DNA of 64,000 bases from Mangifera indica (Eukaryota; Streptophyta; Magnoliopsida; Sapindales; Anacardiaceae): assembly GCF_011075055.1 (NCBI RefSeq), contig NC_058151.1, forward strand, positions 14,265,800 through 14,329,799, in the 5' to 3' direction. The translations under genes were made by a program, and so were the position numbers. How positions within the stretch are numbered: position 1 is the first letter of the stretch; each line of letters starts with the position of its first letter. A model generated the notes under the pieces. That model was not told where the DNA came from. It saw only the letters and a program-made list of their open reading frames with translations, and made no database searches. This document shows, piece after piece, positions 35,701-45,828 of the stretch.

Positions 35701-38453
35701 AATTTTAACTTGTTTTAATTAATTTAATATTTTGGTTTTCATAGGTTGGCTTCCGTAACTTTGAACATTTGACACTCTCTGAATTTCCCAACATGAAAGA
35801 AAAAATATGGAATGAAAAGTTACCAATCGACTTATTTTGGAATTTAAAGTCTCTAGTAATAGATAAATTTTCAGATATATCGAGTGGTATTCCATCCAAT
35901 GTGCTATGTTACTTCAAAAATCTGGAAATGTTGAATGTAAAAAGTTGTGAGTCACTAGAACAGGTGTTTCATATGGAGGAAAATCACCAAGATTTTTTGG
36001 GCTTAAAGAAATTGAAATCATTGAAAATTGACAATTGCAACAGCTTGAGATATGTAGTTACTCCGTCTATATTGTTGGGCCTTGTTCAACTCCAAAATAT
36101 AGAAGTGAAAAATTGTGCTTTGATTGAAGAAATCATCAAAAGGGAAGGGGAGAAGGATGCATTGAGTGATCAAATTATGATCCTTCAATTAAATACCATC
36201 ATTTTTGAGTCACTACCTAACTTGACAAGCTTCTATTCTGGAAGTAATATTTTGGAATGTCCTCCCTTGACAACTATTATCATTAAGGACTGTCAAAAGA
36301 TCCAAATGAAGGAGTTCAATATTCATCTTGCATCATTTCTTACCGAAAAGGTAAGTGTTTTTTAATTCTTATACAAGATAAGTTGATTTTATCAAAAAAA
36401 GTTGTTTATAAAACAAACATTTTATGTGCATGCAGGTTGAACTACCCACCTTGAGATCATCTTCTTTCTTCCGGAATTTAACAATCTTGGCCATAGATGG
36501 CTTTGATCATTTAAAATATTTATTCTCATCTTCTACTGTCAAAAGTCTTTTTAAATTGCAGGTGCTTGAGATATCTAATTGTAAGTTCATGGAAAGAGTA
36601 ATAGATGGAGATGAAGGGAGAACAAGAACAATGTTGTTTCCTAAATTATACCAGTTGAAACTTAGAGATCTTCCAAAACTCACAACATTCTGCAACTCCA
36701 CTGCAAATTTTGTTGAAATGTCCTCTTTATTCAGACTCTGGATTGACAATTGCCCGAGTATTCAAACATTCATCTCTAGTTCTGTGTGTGGTGATATGAC
36801 ATTATCAAGAAAAGAACTTGAAGGAATGACTGCAAAGGAGAACTCTGCACACATTCAATGTCTTTTTGATAAGAAGGTTATCCATCCCTTTATTTTGTTT
36901 CCAATTTTTTTCTCATCCATCATATCTTATATTTTTTTAAAGTTACTACTAGTGGATGTTTATGTTATAATTGTAATATGAAATCTTCAGGTAAGATTCC
37001 CTAGTTTGGAGAGATTGCAAATTAGTCATGCTTATCAACTTGTAAAATTGTGGAACGATCAGGTCTCTTTGGATTTCTTCTGCAAATTAAATCGTGTGTT
37101 TGTACACTTTTGTAAAAGACTTGTTAGTGTTTTTCCATCTAACATGCTCGGGAGTCACCAGAAATTAGAATGTTTGGAAGTACAAAACTGTGATTCAGTT
37201 GAAGAGATATTTGAAGTGCTTGAGAAAAGCTCTGGCATGGTGGATGTAATTGTTGCCAAGGAGGGAACAATCCCAAGGTTTGTGTTCTCTAAATGTATGC
37301 TGTTGAATCTTCAGACTCTACCAAGTTTCAAGAGTTTCTACCCGGAGATACATATTTCAGAATGGCCAGTTTTAGAAGTCTTGAAGGTACAGGGATGTGA
37401 TAACGTGGAGATCATTGCTTCAGAATTAATGAGCATCCAAGGGAGTTATGGAGACAGTCAACAACCACTGTTCTTTGCTTACAAGGTTTGAGCCTCAAGT
37501 ACTCAATTAAATCATGTCCATTATTTAATAAGTAGAAGGCACTATTACTAATTTGAAATAATTTTGACTTTCTATCGTTTACTTATTTTATCTAATCTCT
37601 TAAAATATTTGTAAATTTTCTTATTGGACAACATTATCATCATTATGATTATGAATAAACTAGGTCCCCAAATATAACAGATCCGAGCCAAGCATATGAA
37701 TTACTACCCACTTATTAACAATTTTTTGTGATTGACTGATTTCCCAGGATGCATTCCCTAGCTTGGAAGAACTAGAATTATGTGAAATGCCCAGGCTATT
37801 GCATTTGTGGAGAGGAAATTTTCCACCTTGCAACGCTTTTCAAAATCTCAAGACTCTAAAAGTGTCAGAATGTGGCAATTTAGAAAATTCATGGTCAGCA
37901 TCGTTGCCGTTCCAGAATTTAGAAACTCTGCTAGTATCAAAGTGTGACGGATTGAGATATTTACTGAGCCCCTCAAAAGCTAAAACTCTGGATCAACTTA
38001 CAAGAATGAATGTATCCAATTGCAAAATGATGGAGGAAATTATAACACATTTGGGAGATGAAGTAATAGAGAATTCAATTGTTTTCAGCAAATTAGGTTG
38101 TTTGGAACTTCACTGTTTGTCCAGACTTAAGAGGTTCTGTTGTGAGGAATATACTCTGCAATTCCCATCCTTGAAAAAAGTAATTGTCAGACAATGCTTG
38201 GAAATGGAGACTTTTTGTCATGGAGTTTTAAGCACACCAAAGCTCAAAAAACTACAGTTGGCAGAAGGAGAGGATGAAGTAGAAGAATGTTGGAAAGGCA
38301 ACCTTAATTCCACCATACAATATTTGTTCAAAAATATGGTATCTTATTGACTCACCAAAATAAATTTATTGAATTTATGTTTTCTTATATTTTCATAATT
38401 CAATGAGCTATGCTTTATGATTACAGAATGTATGGAGCTCGAAAGAAGATTGA
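29756..38453 (+). CDS. NLR-4: full-length CC-NB-ARC-LRR disease resistance protein (At4g27190-like)
   Basis: Nine exons, each a multiple of three and joined in phase 0: 29756-32542, 32644-33138, 33308-33850, 34586-35344, 35745-36350, 36436-36876, 36991-37485, 37748-38338, 38427-38453; 2247 residues, no frame break seen. Exon 1 carries the coiled coil, NB-ARC (P-loop GMGGVGKTT at about 186, Lys192; LLIILDNIW; TVLLTSR; GLPVA) and canonical LRRs. Exons 2-8 each encode an irregular cysteine-rich LRR block that starts V/A-x-F-P-x-L and mostly ends E/D-K. The short last exon reads NVWSSKED. The MHD position reads MHE (483-485), an unusual change at a site controlling activation. Role by family: intracellular pathogen sensing. 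It is the most complete receptor here and directly precedes the two large DUF627/DUF629 genes. Confidence 0.88.
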
Positions 38454-40560
38454 GTTCATTCCTTTAAATAGTGTCGGGTACACCACAACTCCATTTTGTG
38501 CAGGCAAAGAGGGACATTATTTCTGCCATCTCAACTGATTTTATCTTCACATTTTGTTGGAGGGGAATGCTCTCTGTGTACACATTTTTTTCTGCTGTTG
38601 GATTTGTTTTATGTACTATTTCTTCAAGTTGCTGAACCTTGTAGACAAACAAGACGATACAATATGCAGTTTGTTAATTTCATTGTTGATGTTTTTTATT
38701 GAATTTTGTTAGTACTCATGTTTAGGTGGGATATGGGCTGGTGTGAAACGGGGAAATGGGCAGTTATGAAATGGGGAAATGGATAGTTATGCAATGCACA
38801 GGGCAGTTATGAAAGGTAGAGGAATAAGAGAGGGATGGGAGGAGAGGAGAGGAGAGGAAATTGGGTTATGTTTGGGAAACCTTTGTCTGATTGGGTGAAG
38901 AGTTGGCCTCTCAAGCCAATGGAAGTGGAAAGAGAGTAGCCTCTCAAATAACTAGACAAATTAGGTATTAAGACAGCAATAGTAACTCTAACAAAAGCCC
39001 TTGCTTACCCCACTTTATTTTATAATGGAAAAAAAGAAAGAAAGAAAGAAAGAAAGAGTTTTCCAAAGTATAGTCATTGATAAACCATCATAACAATCTC
39101 AAGTAACTTATGCAGAGCAAAAACAAACCCATTCTGCCAAAGTCTCTTTTTCCTCTCATCAGCAGTCTATCTAGCACATAAGGTGGTCCGAGTTACATTC
39201 TTTTATGAGAAGAATGTATATAAGGTGCATTACATAGGAATTTGACAACACATATACCATCAATCAAGTAATTCGTATAGTCTAGAAGAATTGTGCATTA
39301 AGTAGGAGTTCGATGCTTTTCTGCTGTAATTTGACACTGAGCAATGTGGGGATTTTATTATTTTATATTTAGAATAACTTAGATTTGAAAAGAGACGTTA
39401 GAAGAATTGATGAGATATTAAAACTTTTATAAAAAGGTTTTGAATTTGAGTCTTTGTTATAAAATATTAAGAGTCTCTGACGGGAAATCCATGTCTTGTA
39501 TGCTCACTTCAAGAGCCTCTTGAATTATGCCGGAAGTAGCTTCTGTGCCACTATTCTGGAAATTTGGCAAGTTACGCTGTGAAGAGGATTGTGGAAGAGT
39601 AATCACATTTCACACATTTTACAGGGACGATGGGTTTTGCATAGATTGAATTACAAAACTTTATAGTAAAATATCATAATAAAGATAAGAGATTTACGCG
39701 GTAATTTTATTTGTATGGTAAAATTTGAGTAACTCACATTTTCCCAAGTAAAGTTTGATCTAAAGGCACTTTTCCGCCCCCAGATGATATAAGTAATACT
39801 TTTGTTTAAAAAAAAAATTAGTAGTGTAAGAACAAAATAGCATTTGGCCATTAATTTTGACAGAAAGGAAAAAAAAAAAAAACTCTTCGATTTACCTTAA
39901 CAGGGTTTGAAAAATCACAAATTCATCCCTAAAATATTTTGTAAACCTTAGCCTCCAACTACACATCTTTATCACCATCATGATCTTATAATTGTCAACC
40001 CCCATCACCCTCTTTTTATCATGGTATGAGTTGTTGTTGAAGACAACTTCAATTGATCGAGTTTTTTATGATAACTTCATTTGATCAAATTGTCGACAAT
40101 TTGATTGAGTAAAAGTTATCATCGATAACATCGTTCAATCAATTAAATCATTAATAATTGATCCATTTTAGATACTTGTCATTGATAATAACTTGAATTC
40201 ATCTAGCCTAGAAAGGAAATAAAGTAAAAGAATAAAGGAGGAATAGAGGAAGAAGTAAGTTAGAGTGAAAGGAAATGAAAATAAATAGCAATTTTGATAT
40301 TTAATTTTTTAAAATTTTTATTAATTTAGGATTACAAACTAATTTTAAAAAACGAAATAGTAAGGATTAAATAATAATTTTACTCATTGACACTATTTTA
40401 ATATTATTTCATTAACCGTTTTTGATTTTGGGTATTAAAGTGTTATATGTGCTATCTAGGGGTAGAAAAGGTTATTCAGCCAAACCTTGGGTGTGAAAGC
40501 GTCATTAACTCTTCTAAATGATATTTTGATTTCCTATTTTGCCCTCCATCCATTTCCCGC
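38454..40560. other. Intergenic region between NLR-4 and the first DUF629 gene
   Basis: The NLR 3' flank extends to about 38690. A three-unit 23-bp tandem repeat (gaaacggggaaatgggcagttat and variants) lies at 38745-38812, followed by (AAAG)n near 39033-39057. A UCH-related exon relic is at 39480-39570. The rest is AT-rich with no gene seen. Confidence 0.5.
39480..39570 (+). pseudogene. Relic of the UCH-like exon (exon 10) of a DUF629 gene
   Basis: 'gggaaatccatgtcttgtatgc' followed by 'gaattatgccggaagtagcttctgtgccactat' matches exon 10 of relic C (25780-25880) and of the intact gene (50270-50370), with an internal loss of about 25-30 bp. Nothing else of that gene is present here. Confidence 0.65.
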
Positions 40561-40691
40561 CATTTATTTTCTTTTTATATTCTTCAATAAGAAAACCCTT
40601 TTCTTTTTATATTCCTCAGTAAGAAAACCCAACAGAAAAATAACTAACTTCTGTGATCTCTGAATTCTCTCCAAGAAACCAACACAACCGT
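40527..40691 (+). promoter_or_regulatory. Promoter/leader of DUF627/DUF629 gene 1, with E2F-like site
   Basis: 'tttcctattttgccctcc' followed by TTTCCCGCC (40553-40561) lies about 130-160 bp before the ATG. The same block occurs at 45698, 26948 and 10563. TTTCCCGCC agrees with the E2F consensus TTTSSCGC. A role is inference. Confidence 0.4.
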
Positions 40692-43600
40692 ATGGGCAAG
40701 AAAAAACAACGTCCTTCTTCTTCCCGTCTCAACCCACCGCCACCATCCACCACTACTGCTTCCGCCTCTGAAACGCCACATCCACAGCCACAGCGACCGC
40801 CACCGGCTGAATCATCACTATACCCTGTGATCTTTCGTGAAGGCTCAAAGGTTCAGGAGGAAATGAAACGTGGGAACTACGAGAAGGCCTTACAGATAGT
40901 GAGGAAATCAATTTCTAGTCACAAACGCTCGCCTTACCTTATGTACCTTGAAGCTGTTGTTCTCCAGCTTCTTGCGAAAACAAAAGCCAGAGATTCCAAG
41001 GAAATGGTGAGATACTTAAAAGACGCAAGCGACTCCGTTGGGTTCGCTGTGCATTCATTGCCCCGTTCCATCCATTTTGCTTCGTGTAAACTCTCTGTTC
41101 TCTATCAGCAGCTTTGCTGAATGATAAAGATTGGGGTGAAGCGACTCAAGAATGCAAGAGCCTGTTAAACCTAAAGATTGAGAATGTAACTGACCCGGGT
41201 GTGGATATGTTTCTTGAAGAGAATGAAAAGGCGAATTCTAGTAAAGATTCAAGAATTGAGTATGAGAAGCAAGTGATTACGCAGTATTTACAGCTTTGTG
41301 AGGAAGAGCAGAAGAGAGTTGAAAAGGTTGTTAAGGAGAGAGTAGAAAAGACAAGTGGTACATTACAGGAGATCAAGAAGGAGTTTGAAACAGAAATCAA
41401 GAACTGGCGTGCGATGAAACAGGTGAAGACTCATTATGGTATGGAGAAGTACTATGAGGTTTATGATGTAAAGAGAGTGGAATATAAGTCCTTCTGGAAT
41501 ACATTAAGTGCTGAGAAGAAAAGGGATTTCTTTAAAGTGAGTCTTGAGGAGCTTCAAAGACATTGGACATCAATAAATGTTCATTTGGCAGGCAAGGAAG
41601 CCATTGATTTTGCTAAAGAACACAAAACTTGGATGTGTTGGGAGTGTTGTGATTGCCGCCTGAAGTTTGGAGATTTGGGGTTGTATAGAAAACATTCCAG
41701 AGAGTTTCATTGGAGGAATCTTGATGGGGTGGAATTGGAGTTTCAAATTCCTGGTAAAGTGATTGCGTTTATTGAGAATGGTGAGTGGAAGCCTTTAGAT
41801 GCTGAATACTGGGTAGATAAAATTCTAAGTAAGATAGAATCCGAGTCTTTTAGTTCCTCCAATTGTGATTTGTTTGATGAGCAAACCTTAAATGAGAGTC
41901 TGCAAGATTTGATTGGCTGTGAAACTAATGAGAATGAATTAGCTGAGCGTGTAATGATTCTCAAGGGTATCCGTGGGATGCTTCGCTTGTTTCTCCTACA
42001 TAATTGTCTTGCAAAGACATATCTTGATTGGGCAATACAATTTACAGTTGAAGAGTTTGAGGATCTAATTCCATTTTCACAACGTCTTGGGGTGGAAGCC
42101 ATTCAGATCATATGCCTTTTGAGAGCAACAGAGCTAAGACAGGTTCAACGATTCTTTCAGAAACTCACTGATATTATTGGCAAACTTATAAATCCTAAAT
42201 TGGTTAGTCTTATAGATGATAATCTTAGTTGTGTTCAAGTGTTTGATATCAATGAGAAAGTTGAAATTGGTGAAGTATTAACAAGTCGCCTTTTGGATGA
42301 GAGATTCCTAAGGGGAGATGAGATTTGTCTAAGTAATGATTCTGGAAATGTTAAAGATGAGATTCTTCTGCACAGTGATGAATTACTATCATGGCTATGT
42401 GAAGGCGCAACCATCCCAATAGCTCTAAAGGCATGCCTCAGTTTGAAAGATTCTCAAAAACAGAAATCAAAAGAGATTTTTCAGATATTTCGAAAAGAAT
42501 ATTCACAAGATGAACAATTATATGATTCTAAGTTATGCAGTGCAACTAGAATCACATTGAAAGCAATTGAGGCAGTTGAGAGTATCCGTCCTAAAGAGAT
42601 TGAGGAGGGGGATAAAAGTATAGCAGAGTCTTATTTTAGACTCTTGAAGAAGAGAGAAAAGGAACTTGACGGGATGTTTGATATCCCTTGTATGATTGAG
42701 AGATCTTTGATTTCCAATGTTTTAGAGGATATTCTAAATCGAGCGAAACATCTAGCAAGCTTATCTAGTCAAAGAACTGAATCTGAAAGTTTGAGTGAAG
42801 CAGATGAGTTGAAAATGCTTGAAGACTTGGAATTTGGTGAAGATTTGGTAAGAATAACATTACAGAGGAACAGAATAAAGTCACTAGAAGATGTAAGTTT
42901 GCAGATTATATTGATTATGCACCAAAATTTGGAACTAAAGAATAAGGAAATTGTATTTATTTGCTTTCTGTCTCACTGTGTTCATTCTTGCAGCTGGCCT
43001 TTGTCAAGGCAAGATTGTCATCAGATGTTTGTGCCATAATGCAGCACGAATTGAAACTTGAGAAGGTGTCCTTGTATGACTACAGGTCAATCATTTTGCC
43101 ATTGTTGAAGTCATTTTTGCAGGTTTGCTTCTGCATCCTCTTGCTGATTTTTAAGTAATTTAATGCATGATAGTTTAGACTGAATTTCCTGTTACTAGGC
43201 AAATCTGGAACATCTGAAGTATGAGTATACAGCAGCAGCTCTTGCATCAGAGATTGATGACAGCAATATAAGCAGAAAAGGTTGTGACAATGCTCCAGAA
43301 AATCAAGATAAAAAGAAGAAGAAAAAGAAAAAGAAGAATATTTCTGACAAGGATAAGAAATCCAAGGTCATACAGCTGCTGCTGCTTTTGTTTGTTAAAT
43401 ACTGTGAAAGCTTTTAGCTGTGTTCAACATATAATTTTCTTGTGAAGTGAGTTGATGTTTGGGTAACATTTCAGGCAACTGACTCCAATGAACCCGTTCA
43501 GCTCCATCAGAAAGATGTTGAACAAGCGTAAATCCTTGTCTAATCCTAATTAAATTCTGACATCATAGACCTTTTCCCTCTTGAATGTTGCTTTCTGTGT

Positions 43601-44823
43601 ATAGTATCTTATATCAATAATCTGTGATTTTTCAGAGACAAGCCAGATTCTGAGCTTGGGGTTACTGCAAGGGTTGAAGACTTGCAAGAATCGATGTTGA
43701 ACGAATCGAAACTGCTCGATAAACGTTTGGAGGAACTAAGGAAAATTGAGAATGAGTTTGCTGAGAAAAGAAGGTCACAAGCTGAAGCTGAAAATGTTGA
43801 AGGTCTAAATCTTGGTACTTGTTTTCCCTCTCATTGAACATACTTCTCTACTATCTTGTAGATTGAATGGCTCTAATAAGTAGTGTGTTTTTCTCCTTTT
43901 CTTGGTTGAGTTTTGCAGATTCTTCTGATAAAGTAACAAAGACTGCTGATGAGTTGGAGACGGCGAAGGCCGTAAAGAATGAATGTGGGCAAGAGGAGGT
44001 TCCAGAGAAGAATGAAGGTGAACAAGAGGAGGTTTCAGAGAAGAATGAAGGTGAGCAAGAGGAGGCTTCAGAGAAGAATGGAGGTGAGCGAGAGAAGGCT
44101 TCAGAGAAGAATGGAGGTGAGCGAGAGGAGGCTTCAGAAAAGAATGGAAGTGAGCAAGAGGAGGCTCCAGAGAGGAATAAAGGTAAGCAAAAGGAGGCTC
44201 CAGACAGGAGTGAAGTTGAGCAAGAGGAGGTTTCAGAGAGGAATGAAGCTGAGCAAGAGGAGGTTTCAGAGAGAGATGAAGGTGAACAAGGGGAGGTTTC
44301 AGAGAGAGATGAAGGTGAGCAAGAGGAGGTTTCAGAGAAGAATGAAAGTGAGCAAGAGGAGGCTTCAGAAAAGAATGAAGGTGAGCAAGAGGAGGCTCCA
44401 GATAGGAATGAAGGTGAGCAAGAGGTGGCTCCAGAGAAGAGTGAATGTGAGCAAGAGGAGGCTCCAGAGAGGAATGAAGGTGAGCAAGAGGAGGCTCCAG
44501 AGAAGTGTGAAGGTGAGCAAGAGGGGGCTCCAGAGAAGGGTGAAGGTGAGCAAGAGGGGGCTCCAGAGAGGAGTGAAGTTGAGCAAGAGGAGGTTTCAGA
44601 GAGGACTGAAGGTGAGCAAGAGGAGGTTTCAGAGAAGAATGAAGGTGAGCAAGAGGAGGTTTCAGAGAGAGATGAAGGTGAACAAGAGGAGGTTTCAGAG
44701 AGAGATGAAGGTGAACAAGAGGTGGTTTCAGAGAAGAATGTAGCTGAGCAAGAGAAGGTTTCAGAGAAGAATGAAGGTGAACAAGAGGAGGTTATAGAGA
44801 TCAAGATGGAGGATTTGGATTAG
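40692..44823 (+). pseudogene. DUF627/DUF629 protein gene 1, frameshifted, with acidic repeat tail
   Basis: Exons: 40692-42892, 42994-43122, 43199-43366, 43475-43527, 43636-43814, 43919-44823. The product starts MGKKKQRPSSSR. It has a DUF627-like region (VIFREGSKVQEEMKRGNYEKAL), then DUF629 with a C2H2 finger (CCDCRLKFGDLGLYRKHSREFH), a lysine run in exon 3 (possible nuclear signal), and a coiled exon 5. Against gene 2, one base is missing near 41109 (TATCAGCAGCTTTG where CAAGC is expected). The frame stops at 41120, and exon 1 is 2201 bp, one short of a codon multiple. Everything downstream is open and correctly spliced, so the loss is recent or an assembly error. The UCH-like exons of gene 2 are absent, and the last exon is instead 25 acidic 11-residue repeats. 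Confidence 0.75.
43978..44802 (+). repeat. 33-bp coding minisatellite, 25 units
   Basis: Twenty-five consecutive units encode variants of NEGEQEEVSEK (last residue K or R, position 8 V or A, position 9 S or P). Because 33 is a multiple of three and units lack stops, all three forward frames and one reverse frame stay long. The conserved splice phase (G|AT) and the match to the lead-in DSSDKVTK support the glutamate-rich frame as the real one. Confidence 0.9.
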
Positions 44824-45828
44824 TATTTGAATGAATTTGTATTGCAAGTGCTGTCGATCTTTAAAAGATATACAGTATGTTTTTGAAGCACCTCATTTTG
44901 ATTACAAATCTCACAAATCTAAAATTCTTAAACCAGATTCTTGAAAAATGTTTTTACAAGTTCTTCAACACACAGTCAGGCCACTCCATCACCTTGCACC
45001 ACCACCGTGATAACTAATACATCATTTGAATACTTAACTTGAGTATTCAAATTTGGATAAACATAATATTGCTTATTTGAGAATTCAAGAGGATTGAGCA
45101 AAAGAGTAAAAAAGTATTGGGCAAAAATATTCAAGTTTCCATTGTGAAACCACACACAACAAAATGCACTAATACTCCAAACGAGAACACAAAGTTTACA
45201 TGAAAAAGCAATACGAGAAAACTTATATGGAGAAAATTTTACTATGAATGAAATTAATACAAAATCAAAAAAGGATTAATTTTGGTTTTTAATATGCTAG
45301 AAGCCCTCACACTCACTCTTGCTTTTCATATAAATTAATGCAACTTTTATATGTAAAACCATAGTAAGTACATGTGTATCCGCAAGTCGCATGCCAGTAA
45401 TAGATAATACAATTCTTGCCTGCATAATCTTTCTGATTTATCAGAGATAGCTGATATTCTATCTGTTACCTACTACATTTACTTATGTGATGAGAAGGCT
45501 TTACAATGAGTCATTGGTCTAATCTCTCTACTACCAAAACAAATCTCCTTAAAAATCCACATATCAAATATACACTTATTCTGAATTTGAATAACCTTTT
45601 ATAGAGTTCAGATCACACCGCTATTGAGCAATTTCCAAAGAAGTAGAACTAGAATGGGTTTGTGATCGTGCAAAATTTTACACCCTAAAGTGATGGTGGA
45701 TTTCCTATTTGCCCTACTTCCATTTATCAGCCCATTTCATTTATGTTTACCTTCTAACTAGAAAACCCACAAAATCATAACTAACTAATTGCAATTTCTG
45801 ATTTCCCTCCAAGAAAATAACACGAAAC
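44824..45828. other. Intergenic region and promoter of DUF627/DUF629 gene 2
   Basis: About 1 kb of AT-rich DNA holds no gene. A weaker copy of the family promoter block lies at 45698-45735 (tttcctatttgccctac, then 'catttatcagccc'), where the TTTCCCGCC core of gene 1 has been lost. Confidence 0.5.

Noticed and set aside
39840..40500. A possible third inverted-repeat transposon before gene 1
   Set aside because: The ends show only vague similarity and I could not find a target duplication.
43978..44802. Regular short repeats that might suggest a CRISPR-like array
   Set aside because: The units are directly adjacent with no spacers, and they code in frame within a plant gene.
43851..44804. Long open frames on the minus strand (317 codons, Ser/Cys-rich) and in another + frame (254 codons) across the repeat in gene 1
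   Set aside because: They arise because the 33-bp repeat has no stops in several frames. They lack splice context, while the Glu-rich frame continues the spliced gene.
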